This document shows positions 43,362 to 51,115 of a DNA stretch of 56,022 nt, one piece after another (position 1 is the first letter of the stretch; each line of letters opens with the position of its first letter). The stretch comes from Methanobacteriota archaeon (lineage in GTDB: Archaea > Thermoplasmatota > Thermoplasmata > Methanomassiliicoccales > UBA472): contig JAAYDU010000022.1 of the NCBI GenBank assembly GCA_012729095.1, positions 1-56,022 of the forward strand, given 5' to 3'. Below the pieces are notes generated by a model. That model worked only from the letters and a program-made list of their open reading frames with translations. It searched no databases and was not told the origin of the DNA. The translations under genes and the position numbers were made by a program.

Positions 43362-44465
43362 TCATCCGCAACGGACCATGCGGTACTGGTCATAGCCGAT
43401 CAGGACCTTGCGGAAACCGCAAAGGCGGCGGTCCAGCACGGCATCCCCGGAATCCGATCGCAGGAATGGGGTCTCGGCCAACTTTGTCGGGGTGGCTATC
43501 ACCAGTACGTTCTCCACGCCGACGGTCGAGACGAGCTTCGGGGAGAGCTGCTGGTTCCCCCGCCCGAATATGAAACCCTGGCGACCTATAGGGGTCACAA
43601 TAACTTCGATGCGGCGGTCCTTTAGGAAGGACAGTAGGTCCGCTTCGGAGGCATCGGAAAGCACCGCCTTGCCGTCAAGGTACACGTCCACTCCAAGCAG
43701 TGTCTTCGGTTGTTTCATCCGATCGGCCACGGCCTTGGTGGTCGTTCCCGGTCCCAGCACGTACAGCACCCCCGGTTCCATGTTCTCCACGATGAAATCG
43801 GCGATCGCCTCTTTCTGTTCCTCGTCTGACGTTCCGAAAACCGCACCCTTGGACGGTTGAATGCCACCGATGTCGGGCACCCTCATGTACCCGTACAGGC
43901 GGGCCCTCAGCTCTCCCTTTCGGAACGCGTCCTCATCCACGTCCATGACCTCGGCCAGGCGCGTGCTCGCTTCCTCATTGACGAATCCCATAACGGCATC
44001 CCCAGCCTCTTCCGGCGTATTGGCGAACACCGCCGAGTGCATCTTCACTCCCGAGGGGATGCCGAGGACGGGGGTGCGATCGCCCACCGCATCGAGAACG
44101 TCCCTGGCCGTGCCGTCCCCACCGCAAAAGACTATGAGGGCCGCTTCCTCCTCCATGAATCGTCGGCATGCCTGCCGGGTGTCCTCAGCCGCGCTTTCCT
44201 CGGAGGTTTCCCAGACCACCTGGTGATCGAGGCCGAGATCGCTGAGCGCGCCAGACCCCATCTCTCCGGAGGCGGTGATGAACCTCACGCTCTTGTCCAA
44301 ACGGGCCAGCGCGCGCAACGCCCGTCCCCTTGCCAGGGGCACGGCCCCTTTGGAGCGGGCGATGCCATAGGCGTCACCGTCGGTCCCTTTCAAGGCCACG
44401 CTTCCACCCATGCCGGCGATGGGGTTGATCACGAATCCCAGTAGCACGGGTCGGATTATGTTCAT
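43362..44465 (-). CDS. ATP-NAD kinase family protein (COG3199)
   Basis: 367 residues. The N-terminus LLGFVINPIAGMGG and the nucleotide motif FCGGDGTARDVL (GGDGT at 115-119) identify the diacylglycerol/NAD kinase superfamily, and the length and VLGIPSGVKMHSAVFA plus GGIQPSKG place it with the COG3199 group. Expected reaction: phosphorylation of NAD or a related metabolite; the substrate of this group is not firmly known. It is downstream of the FtsZ-like gene on the same strand (100 bases), possibly in the same unit, and upstream of the exosome-associated gene. Confidence 0.88.
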   Translation of the reverse strand: MNIIRPVLLGFVINPIAGMGGSVALKGTDGDAYGIARSKGAVPLARGRALRALARLDKSVRFITASGEMGSGALSDLGLDHQVVWETSEESAAEDTRQACRRFMEEEAALIVFCGGDGTARDVLDAVGDRTPVLGIPSGVKMHSAVFANTPEEAGDAVMGFVNEEASTRLAEVMDVDEDAFRKGELRARLYGYMRVPDIGGIQPSKGAVFGTSDEEQKEAIADFIVENMEPGVLYVLGPGTTTKAVADRMKQPKTLLGVDVYLDGKAVLSDASEADLLSFLKDRRIEVIVTPIGRQGFIFGRGNQQLSPKLVSTVGVENVLVIATPTKLAETPFLRSDSGDAVLDRRLCGFRKVLIGYDQYRMVRCG

Positions 44466-44565
44466 GCTGAAATAAGACCTTTGAGAGCCTTGATCATGAG
44501 TTGGGGGAATGGTACGGCGGTAGACACCCGCCGCACCTGTAGCGTTTGGAAGCCTTTAGGGGGTT

Positions 44566-45378
44566 CTATTGCATCAGCGGTCCGAGCTGTCCCATGTGGC
44601 GAAGCCCGGCCTCGGGCTGGTTCTTGGAGGCCATGACCATCTCGGGCATCATGTACCGCTCGCGGACCTCGCTGGTCTGCTCGTCTCCCTTCATGTACTG
44701 GATGACCTCCTCGGTGAAGGCGGTCATGAAGGACATGCTGACCTGGGAGCAAAAGGAGTCGATTATCTTCACCACGCTGTTGTCTATCACGGAGAAGGCC
44801 TTGTTCAGGGGCATCTCGTCCACCATGCTGAGCAGGCGGTCGTTCTCCACAACCAGCGTTGTCTTGGCTATCTTCCTGATCTTGGATATGCCGGTCTGGG
44901 CCTTGTTAACCCTCTCCGTCTCGAAGGAGAAGGGAGTGATCGCTATGACGAAGGTTATGGAGTTCAGGTCCTTGGCCATCTGAGCTACCACCGGAGCGGT
45001 TCCAGTGCCCGTGCCGCCGCCCATACCGGCTATGACGAACACGATGTCCTTGTCCCTGATCGCATCCTTTATGGCGTCCTTGGCACACTCCGCGCAGTAC
45101 TCGGCCACCTCGGGGAATCCCTCGGCACCGCGGCCCTCGGTCACGTCCTTGCCGATGAGCAGTTTCTTGTGTGCGTTGACCTTCTGCAGGGATCGCTCGT
45201 CGGTGTTTATGGCGACCGTCTGCACGTTCTTCTTGCAGCTGCCGAAGATGTTGTTGATTATATTGTTTCCAGCACCTCCGCAGCCCACCACCGATATCTT
45301 AGGTTCGGTAAGGCCTCGGCTGAGCATAGACACGATCTGCTCGGTCCTTACCGTCTGTTCCATTATTCCGGCTTCCAT
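44566..45378 (-). CDS. FtsZ-like GTPase lacking the C-terminal domain
   Basis: 270 residues. The GTP-binding half is well kept: ISVVGCGGAGNNIINNIF (28-45), NTD at 58-60, and the tubulin signature GGGTGTG at 120-126 with AGMG before it. After helix H7 (IDNSVVKIIDSFCSQVSMSFMTAF) the sequence leaves the family: the NLDFAD T7 loop, which completes the GTPase site between subunits, and the whole C-terminal domain are missing. Only a short tail (to Gln270) follows. The next gene begins 100 bases on, so no room remains for a lost end. It could cap or regulate a true FtsZ. It lies 100 bases downstream of the tandem RHH gene, probably one operon. ATG 45363 is an alternative start. Confidence 0.85.
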   Translation of the reverse strand: MEAGIMEQTVRTEQIVSMLSRGLTEPKISVVGCGGAGNNIINNIFGSCKKNVQTVAINTDERSLQKVNAHKKLLIGKDVTEGRGAEGFPEVAEYCAECAKDAIKDAIRDKDIVFVIAGMGGGTGTGTAPVVAQMAKDLNSITFVIAITPFSFETERVNKAQTGISKIRKIAKTTLVVENDRLLSMVDEMPLNKAFSVIDNSVVKIIDSFCSQVSMSFMTAFTEEVIQYMKGDEQTSEVRERYMMPEMVMASKNQPEAGLRHMGQLGPLMQ

Positions 45379-45478
45379 ATCTTTTGGCCCCCAGGTCGTT
45401 TTGCGAACCGCCTTGCGGCGCGTTCGCTAAGGTAGTTTATGCATCCCATCCCTCTGTGCTCAAGCTCAGAGCGGACCT

Positions 45479-45838
45479 TCACATCCTGGCCGTGATCTGC
45501 CTGTTCTTTATGAAAAGTTCGTCCTTGACCTTTTCCAGGTTGTCCCTGGAGACGAACTCCTTCCTCAGGCATTCCACGACTATGTCCTCCACCGAATTGT
45601 AGTAGCCATCCTCGACCATCCCTTCCATTATGCTACGTACCGCCGGTGGGACCTTCAGGACTATCTCGCCCCTTCCCGACCCATCCACTCGCATTCCACC
45701 ATCCCTTTCTATGAACGCGCGGAGGGCGATTCGCGCAAGCTGAGAGCGATTGGAGATCTCCGGATGCACGTCGATGAAATCATCGATGAGCTCCAGGTCC
45801 TCGCCCTCCAGGCGCAGCGTTATCCTCTCTCCCTCCAT
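45479..45838 (-). CDS. Tandem ribbon-helix-helix regulator
   Basis: 119 residues. The first RHH unit (residues 4-48) has the strand RITLRL followed by two helices with NRSQLARIALRAFIER. A second unit (about 58-100) has EIVLKVP, then a helix and YYNSVEDIVVECLRKEF. The two units in one chain would form a pseudo-dimer fold. RHH proteins bind DNA as repressors, often of their own operon. In Haloarchaea the short RHH regulator CdrS sits next to ftsZ2 and controls division genes; here the FtsZ-like gene follows directly. GAGGAG lies about eight bases before ATG 45838. The promoter carries repeated TTGTCATA-like sites. Confidence 0.8.
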   Translation of the reverse strand: MEGERITLRLEGEDLELIDDFIDVHPEISNRSQLARIALRAFIERDGGMRVDGSGRGEIVLKVPPAVRSIMEGMVEDGYYNSVEDIVVECLRKEFVSRDNLEKVKDELFIKNRQITARM

Positions 45839-45872
45839 AGTGTGGTCTCCTCTGTTTGGGCTGAAAATTAGA

Positions 45873-45925
45873 TTGTCATACTAACTATTTAAAATGTCTG
45901 TCATTTGTCATATTTTGTCATACTA
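45873..45925 (-). promoter_or_regulatory. Promoter of the RHH/FtsZ-like operon with repeated TGTCAT sites
   Basis: TATTTAAA (45886-45893) is the TATA box of the RHH gene. TTGTCATACTA occurs twice, unchanged, at 45873-45883 and 45915-45925, on both sides of the TATA box. Two more TGTCAT cores begin at 45899 and 45906. All four are in the same direction. This layout suits a repressor that blocks TBP or polymerase, most simply the RHH protein itself. Confidence 0.6.
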
Positions 45926-46016
45926 TTGTATCGATGGAACAGCTAAGATACGATGATGACAAAATTGGTAAGCACGTTCGGTCAATAAATACCCCTGGAT
46001 GCATCACCAATGGATC

Positions 46017-46541
46017 ATGCCTAGCTGCACCAATTGCGGAAAGCCCCTCCTGGAGGGGATGCACTTCTGTCCATATTGCGGTCAGCCGCTGCTGTCCGAG
46101 GAGATGGAAACGTTCGAACCGGCCAGAGGCGAGGTCGTCACTGCCATCGCCTCCCCCGTGCGCATCGCGGGAATGGAAGGCTCCTATGCACTGGCCATGA
46201 CATCTGAGAGACTGCTGTTCGCCCGCGTTCAGGAGGTGGAGGTGAACAAGGCCAAGAGCGGGCTTCGCCAGGCGGGTATATTCCTGCCCGGTTCCGGCGA
46301 CAGCGACAACATCTCTCGATTCTACGAGATGACGGCGGAACAGGTGCTTCAGGATGCGGAGGGAAATTTCTCGGTGGACGCCTCAGATGTGTCTTCCGTC
46401 CGCCTTTCGTATGACAGCGATGACGGTCGGTACGTGATCAGATTGCGCTACGAGGAAGGGGAAATAACGTTCACCATGCCTTACGAAAGGTACTACAGGG
46501 ACCTTCTCTTCCGCATGTTCGAAGACCGCATCACCTGGTGA
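46017..46541 (+). CDS. Zinc-ribbon protein with a PH-like domain
   Basis: 174 residues from ATG 46017. The start is a zinc ribbon MPSCTNCGKPLLEGMHFCPYCGQPL (in pieces, two CxxC pairs). The rest (about 30-170) is beta-rich with alternating hydrophobic residues (YALAMTSERLLFARVQEVEV, VSSVRLSYDSDDGRYVIRLRYEEGEITFTM) and a closing helix (RYYRDLLFRMFEDRI), a plan like a PH-type domain. I do not recognise it further. The TATA-like AATAAATA at 45983-45990 suits ATG 46017 (nearly leaderless); ATG 45999 in frame would start too close to it. It is divergent from the RHH/FtsZ-like operon, so the repeats may affect both. Confidence 0.7.
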   Translation: MPSCTNCGKPLLEGMHFCPYCGQPLLSEEMETFEPARGEVVTAIASPVRIAGMEGSYALAMTSERLLFARVQEVEVNKAKSGLRQAGIFLPGSGDSDNISRFYEMTAEQVLQDAEGNFSVDASDVSSVRLSYDSDDGRYVIRLRYEEGEITFTMPYERYYRDLLFRMFEDRITW

Positions 46542-47702
46542 TCAGATGTCCATGTGGTCCAGCTCCAGCATGAGCTGGTAGAAGTCGATACCGGCCACGT
46601 TTCCATTGTTCTGGTAAATCTCCAGGAGCCTCTGCTTCCCGGTCCTGAGCACCTTGGAGCTAACGCCGTACCTGATGGACGAGTTGGCCTCAATGAACGC
46701 CGCAAGGTTGTCGCACCCCTTCAGCATGGCCCCGTCCACCGCCCAGGCCCCGTCGTCCCGAGGCTGGTTCCGGAATGGGTCCAGGAGCAGAAGCTCGAAG
46801 TCCCTCCTCCAGGTGGCCGGAAGGAGGGGCAACAGTATCTCCTCTATCTGCTGCTCCTCGTAATTTGAGATCAGCTCCTCAAGACCTCCCACGGACTTCT
46901 TCACCGGGGTGATGATGTCCTTGGTCAGTACCTCCGGGAGATCGTGGAACAGGGAGGTGTAGAAGTTGTTCACCGTGCGCTGGGGCGGGGCACCTATGCG
47001 CAGGGAGCACAGGTAGGACATTATGGCCACCATCAGCATGTGGCCCAGAACGGACGTTCTGGGAATGCGGGGTGCACGGGCCCAGCGCTGCTGGTACCGC
47101 AGCTGGCCGCAGAACTCGATGAAACCGTAGGACTTCTTGGCCAGCATTATTCGTTGAACGCCAATGAGGTCGTAATGGTCCTCGATCTGCATCTCGATGC
47201 TCCTCTTGGTGTCCTCTATGCCGAGCATGGTGGAGTTGGCGTTGTATATGAGCTTGAACTCCCAGTTCGTCGCCAGGTAATGGGCCGCCCGGAGGACGCG
47301 ACGCTCGACGCACTCCTCCTTGCGCAGATGGTAGTCCTTGAATCGCTCCAAGAACTCCTGGTCAATGTCCGGGACCTCGGAGACCAGCTCGCGGAAGACG
47401 TACTCGTTGAGCTCGCTCCCCTTCTCCTTCTGCATGCGGTGGTACACCGGCGGCTTGAGGTCCGTGAGGAATATGCGGTGAAGGAACTCGAATATGCCGC
47501 CCTCTATGATCCTGGTCCAGTCGATCCTGGTGCCCTTCTCGGTCTCCTCGAACCTGGCAAGCACGTAGGCTATGACCATCTTGTGCGACTGCTTGTCCAG
47601 CTCCGTCAGTTCCACTGGCCGTATGTGGTCGTTCCACCGCTGCATGTTGGCGGCCTCGAAGAACTTGTAGATCAGTCTGGCGTTCATCGGTCCTTGGGAC
47701 AT
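46542..47702 (-). CDS. HD-domain phosphohydrolase family protein
   Basis: 386 residues from ATG 47702, which has AGGTGA five bases upstream. HD motifs are seen near the middle: GHMLMVAIMSYL and LFHDLPEVLTKDII, with FHD the metal-binding pair, and an earlier half (IDWTRIIEGGIFEFLHRIFLTD and HKMVIAYVL) that recalls YfbR-like tandem HD proteins. Such enzymes cleave nucleotides or cyclic nucleotides; the substrate is not evident. The 3' end meets the stop of the zinc-ribbon gene with no gap (46541/46542). The start at 47729 is also possible. Confidence 0.82.
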   Translation of the reverse strand: MSQGPMNARLIYKFFEAANMQRWNDHIRPVELTELDKQSHKMVIAYVLARFEETEKGTRIDWTRIIEGGIFEFLHRIFLTDLKPPVYHRMQKEKGSELNEYVFRELVSEVPDIDQEFLERFKDYHLRKEECVERRVLRAAHYLATNWEFKLIYNANSTMLGIEDTKRSIEMQIEDHYDLIGVQRIMLAKKSYGFIEFCGQLRYQQRWARAPRIPRTSVLGHMLMVAIMSYLCSLRIGAPPQRTVNNFYTSLFHDLPEVLTKDIITPVKKSVGGLEELISNYEEQQIEEILLPLLPATWRRDFELLLLDPFRNQPRDDGAWAVDGAMLKGCDNLAAFIEANSSIRYGVSSKVLRTGKQRLLEIYQNNGNVAGIDFYQLMLELDHMDI

Positions 47703-47766
47703 GGGCTTCACCTGGGTATGCTCGCCCACGGAATTAATGCTTCGCCCTAAAAAGAAAAAAGAGGTT

Positions 47767-48045
47767 TCAGAGAAGGCTCTTGCACTCCGGGAGGTTCTTC
47801 AGATGATCGAAGTCGATGCGCAACGTCACCATGTCCCCAACCTTGTCCAAGTGAGCGACGGGTATGCAGAGCGTGACCCCAGTGAGGGGGAGCTTCTTGA
47901 TACCCAGGTCCTTCTTGGACTGGGAGTTGAGCGTTACGCCGAGCGCGGTCACCCTCCAATCCTCGATCGACAACTGGAAGTCGTTAACCGACCCGATGTC
48001 GTAGGCGTCGGAGGTCAACACTGATTTCGTCAATAGGTCTTTCAT
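47767..48045 (-). CDS. PRC-barrel domain protein
   Basis: 92 residues from ATG 48045. One PRC-barrel: LTKSVLTSDAYDIGSVNDFQLSIEDWRVTALGVTL (in pieces), then IPVAHLDKVGDMVTLRID. PRC-barrel proteins are small beta-barrels; in Haloarchaea CdpB1 and CdpB2 of this fold connect SepF with the division ring. This one lies about 2.2 kb from the RHH/FtsZ-like operon. A longer frame from 48114 exists, but its extra residues overlap the promoter. It is divergent from the 121-aa gene at 48113, with 67 bases between. Confidence 0.75.
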   Translation of the reverse strand: MKDLLTKSVLTSDAYDIGSVNDFQLSIEDWRVTALGVTLNSQSKKDLGIKKLPLTGVTLCIPVAHLDKVGDMVTLRIDFDHLKNLPECKSLL

Positions 48046-48112
48046 GCTAACTATTTCAATCACCAATCCAAGAGTAAGCGTGAAGATTATATCACTTTCG
48101 CAGACGATCTCC

Positions 48113-48478
48113 ATGTTGGAACGAAATTCCCACGGCCCTGCGTTCCTGGAGCAACCTTTTCATATCTCAGACCGATTCCCGGACGTGGAAGGACCCGGGT
48201 TGGATGACCGCATACGCCGCCTGTATCAGGCCAACCGCAAGAGCATCATGAGGCTCTCCCGCACCAAGAACAAGGGCGGCAAGGCGACCACGCAGGTGGA
48301 CGTGATGCTTGAGACCGGAGAGGTGCTGTTGAGCGTCAACGTGAGGCCTTCACGGGTCGTCTACACCGAGGACAAGAGCTTCCTGACATTCTTCGTCAAG
48401 CATGATCCGAAGTTGAGCGAGATGGAACTGGACGCCTTGTTCGAGAGGGCTCTCGCCGACAGGGACGGGGCGGTCTGA
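48113..48478 (+). CDS. Hypothetical protein (121 aa)
   Basis: 121 residues from ATG 48113, a position about 25 bases after the TATA-like ATTATATCA (48085-48093), so leaderless. It has a basic helix (DDRIRRLYQANRKSIMRLSRTK), a beta-rich core (TTQVDVMLETGEVLLSVNVRPSRVVYTEDKSFLTFFV) and a final acidic helix (SEMELDALFERALADRDG). I do not recognise the family. It is divergent from the PRC-barrel gene; an in-frame ATG at 48044 would lie antisense to that gene's start and is rejected. Confidence 0.6.
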   Translation: MLERNSHGPAFLEQPFHISDRFPDVEGPGLDDRIRRLYQANRKSIMRLSRTKNKGGKATTQVDVMLETGEVLLSVNVRPSRVVYTEDKSFLTFFVKHDPKLSEMELDALFERALADRDGAV

Positions 48479-48525
48479 GGCGTTCAGCAAAAAAGGTTTA
48501 TCGGGCCTTCACCCTGACACGGCCT

Positions 48526-49398
48526 GTGGAAAAACAGCGAGCGGCCAAACTGGCGGTGGCCGTAGGCCTGCTAATATTCTTCATCAAGCTGACGGCCTAC
48601 CTGCTGTCCGGATCGGTGGCATTGCTGTCCGACGCGCTGGAGTCCGTAGTGAACATCGCCGCTTCCATAATGATGCTGGCCTCCATACGGGTGGCCATGA
48701 TGCCGGCCGACGCCGAGCACAGGTACGGGCATCAGCGGGCGGAGAACATCTCCAGCCTGGTTGAGGGCATTCTCATCGTCATCGCCGCCCTGCTCATAAT
48801 CCTGGCCAGCCTGGGACGGTTGTTCGAACCCCGGGAGTTCACCTCCCTCGGTCTGGCGCTGGGGGTCTCCCTGGTGGCCACCGCCCTGAACGGGGTAATG
48901 TCGTTCCTGCTACTGCGCGCCTCGCGGCTCAACGGCTCCATAGCCTTGGAGGGGGACGCCAAGCATCTCCTCTCCGACGTGATATCCTCCATCGGCATCG
49001 TCATCGGCCTGTTACTGGCCGAGATGACCGGGTGGTACGTTCTGGACCCCCTCCTGGCCCTCTTCGTGGCCGCCCTGCTCATAAGCATGGCCTATTCCGT
49101 GCTGGCGAAGACGTGCCGGGACCTTATGGACCACAGCTGCCCGGAGTCGGAGGCGCTGATCGAATCGGTACTGAACGAGCACGGCGGGTTCCTGCAGTAC
49201 CACGACCTGAAGACCCGGAGGGTGGGGGACATCGTGTACGCGGAAATGCACCTGTGCGTTCTGGCGGAGACCACCATGGCCGAGGCCCACGATCTCACCG
49301 AGAGGATCGAGGAGGCCATGCGCAAAAAGGTGCCTGGGATGGTGGTCAACATACACCTGGAGACCGAGAAGGAGTGCCTCTCACCATCTCAACCGTGA
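48526..49398 (+). CDS. Cation diffusion facilitator (metal efflux)
   Basis: 290 residues with six membrane helices and a C-terminal cytoplasmic domain. The TM2 motif is LLSDALESVVNI, with the metal-site Asp, and TM5 has AKHLLSDVISS (the usual HxxxD). The cytoplasmic part (HSCPESEALIESVLN, YHDLKTRRVGDIVYAEMHLCV) is the CDF metal-sensing fold. It exports Zn, Fe, Mn or related ions; the metal is not evident. The start is GTG 48526, with a TTTATCGG TATA-like stretch about 25 bases upstream and no leader. Its 3' end overlaps the convergent aminotransferase by 18 bases. Confidence 0.92.
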   Translation: MEKQRAAKLAVAVGLLIFFIKLTAYLLSGSVALLSDALESVVNIAASIMMLASIRVAMMPADAEHRYGHQRAENISSLVEGILIVIAALLIILASLGRLFEPREFTSLGLALGVSLVATALNGVMSFLLLRASRLNGSIALEGDAKHLLSDVISSIGIVIGLLLAEMTGWYVLDPLLALFVAALLISMAYSVLAKTCRDLMDHSCPESEALIESVLNEHGGFLQYHDLKTRRVGDIVYAEMHLCVLAETTMAEAHDLTERIEEAMRKKVPGMVVNIHLETEKECLSPSQP

Positions 49399-50538
49399 GA
49401 GGCGTTCCGTGGCGGTCCTCAGCACATCGTCCTTTTTGGCGAAGCAGAACCTGACCAGGTCCTCCCCTCCCTGGTGGTAGAATGCGGAACCGGGAACGCT
49501 GGCCACCCCGCACTCCTTCAGTATGTGCAGCGCCTTCTCCTTGGAACTCCCGCCAGGCACGGAACTGACGTCGGCCAGTATGTAATACGAACCCTGCGGC
49601 ACGTGGGGGTAGAGGCCTCCTTCACGAAGCCCGCGTACCATAATCTCCCTCTTTCCCTGATACTGCTGGCACAGGCGCCGGTAGAACTCGCTGGACAGTT
49701 CCTCGATCCCCTTGGCCACTCCGACCTGAAGGGGTGCCGGGGCGCAGACGTACACCAGGTCGTTCATGTAGCCGATCATGCGAGCCCATTTCCGGTCGCA
49801 CACGGCGTATCCGATGCGCCATCCAGTTATGCTGAAGGTCTTCGAGTAACCGGAAATGACCACCACCCGGTCCCTGGCTTCAGAGAACGAAAGGGGGGAC
49901 ACGTGCTTCCGGTCGTCATACACGAAGTATTCGTAGATCTCATCGGAGAAAACGAAAAGGTCATGGTCCACGGCCAGATCGACCAGGCCTTTCAGCTCGG
50001 ACCGGCTGAACACCTTGCCCGAGGGATTGGAAGGAGTGTTCACGATGATCGCCCTGGTCCTCGGTCCGATGGCCTCCTTGATCTTTTCCAGATCGAGCTC
50101 CCAGTCCGGCGGGTGCATGCTGACGAAGACGGGAACGGCGCCCATGGCCAGCAGGGTGTTGACATGGTATCCGTAGTACGGCTCGAGAACGATGACCTCG
50201 TCCCCCTCGTTCAGCATGGCCATGCAGGCGCAGTAGAAAGCGCCGGTCGCCCCTGCGGAGCAGACCACCTCTCCCTCCGGGTCCACCTCCAGGCGGTTCA
50301 GGTCCCGGAACTTCTTGGATATGGCGTTCCTGAGCACTGGCAGCCCGTCGTAGCGGGTGTAGGCGTTGACCCCGTCCAAGGCCGCCCGGTGCGCTCCCTC
50401 GATGACCTCGCGAGGGGTGTCGGTGTCGCAGACCCCCTGGGCCAGGTTGATGCCGCCCAGCCGGTTGCATTCCAGCGTCATGTTCCTGATCTCGGACTGC
50501 ACGATCAACTGGGACCTCTGGCTGAAATCGCGGGCCAT
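49381..50538 (-). CDS. Class I/II PLP aminotransferase
   Basis: 385 residues. Substrate-binding AQGVCDTDTP and TRYDGLPVLR, SAGATGAFYCACMAML, the motif NTPSNPSGKVF, and the PLP-binding SGYSKTFSITGWRIGY with Lys233 mark a fold-type I aminotransferase like the archaeal aspartate/aromatic group. The acceptor and donor are not evident from sequence. ATG 50538 has a TATA-like GATTTTAATT about 25 bases before it, so it is nearly leaderless. The stop lies inside the end of the CDF gene. Confidence 0.92.
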   Translation of the reverse strand: MARDFSQRSQLIVQSEIRNMTLECNRLGGINLAQGVCDTDTPREVIEGAHRAALDGVNAYTRYDGLPVLRNAISKKFRDLNRLEVDPEGEVVCSAGATGAFYCACMAMLNEGDEVIVLEPYYGYHVNTLLAMGAVPVFVSMHPPDWELDLEKIKEAIGPRTRAIIVNTPSNPSGKVFSRSELKGLVDLAVDHDLFVFSDEIYEYFVYDDRKHVSPLSFSEARDRVVVISGYSKTFSITGWRIGYAVCDRKWARMIGYMNDLVYVCAPAPLQVGVAKGIEELSSEFYRRLCQQYQGKREIMVRGLREGGLYPHVPQGSYYILADVSSVPGGSSKEKALHILKECGVASVPGSAFYHQGGEDLVRFCFAKKDDVLRTATERLSRLRW

Positions 50539-50667
50539 GTTATCGTCTAGGGAACGCCTAACGGAATTAAAATCATATCTGGTGCCCCGTCCCCGGGAAA
50601 AGCTAATGATGTTGAACGCTGTTGGCTCGGACGCGCGTCAGGCTAGCTTGAGGCGCAGGGTGATAAC

Positions 50668-51051
50668 ATGGAAGATGAGAAGGTCGAAACCGCGGTCGTG
50701 GAAGGTACTGACAGTAAGATCGTGGCCCTCAAGGTGTTGCAGGAGACTTACTCCGATCTGCTCAACATTTACGAGAGGCAGATGGACGAGGTATCGTCTT
50801 TGGGAAGGGTCAACCGCAACACGCTGTACAATCCGGCGGTGCTGCACGAGATCGAGGGGACGGCCCATCGCAAGAAGTTCGAGGAGCTCCTTTCCGCTGT
50901 GTGGATAGCCCAGTCGATGCTGGACGACATGACCGCCTTGCAGCGCACGGTCTGCATACTGAAGCGCTCCATGGCCGAGGAGGCCATCGAGGCCGCTGAG
51001 AAGAAGGACCGGGACATCGATCACGAGGCGTTGCCATACGATACGATGTGA
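50668..51051 (+). CDS. Hypothetical helical protein (127 aa)
   Basis: 127 residues from ATG 50668, preceded by GGGTGAT. It is almost wholly helical and acidic, with a central stretch ALKVLQETYSDLLNIYERQMDEVSSLG and AHRKKFEELLSAVWIAQSMLDDMTALQRTVCILKRSM, suited to a coiled coil or helical bundle. No motif recognised. It lies between the aminotransferase (divergent) and a GyrI-like gene on the same strand (64 bases). Confidence 0.62.
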   Translation: MEDEKVETAVVEGTDSKIVALKVLQETYSDLLNIYERQMDEVSSLGRVNRNTLYNPAVLHEIEGTAHRKKFEELLSAVWIAQSMLDDMTALQRTVCILKRSMAEEAIEAAEKKDRDIDHEALPYDTM

Positions 51052-51115
51052 TGCTTTCCAAGCACTTTCAACGTTCTTCGCAGAAACCTTTTATCCTCAT
51101 TCTTTTTAGATTTCC

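Noticed and set aside
44462-44752. Frameshifted C-terminal half of the FtsZ-like protein in another frame
   Set aside because: Neither other frame shows NLDFAD or tubulin-domain motifs, and only 100 bases separate the stop from the next gene.
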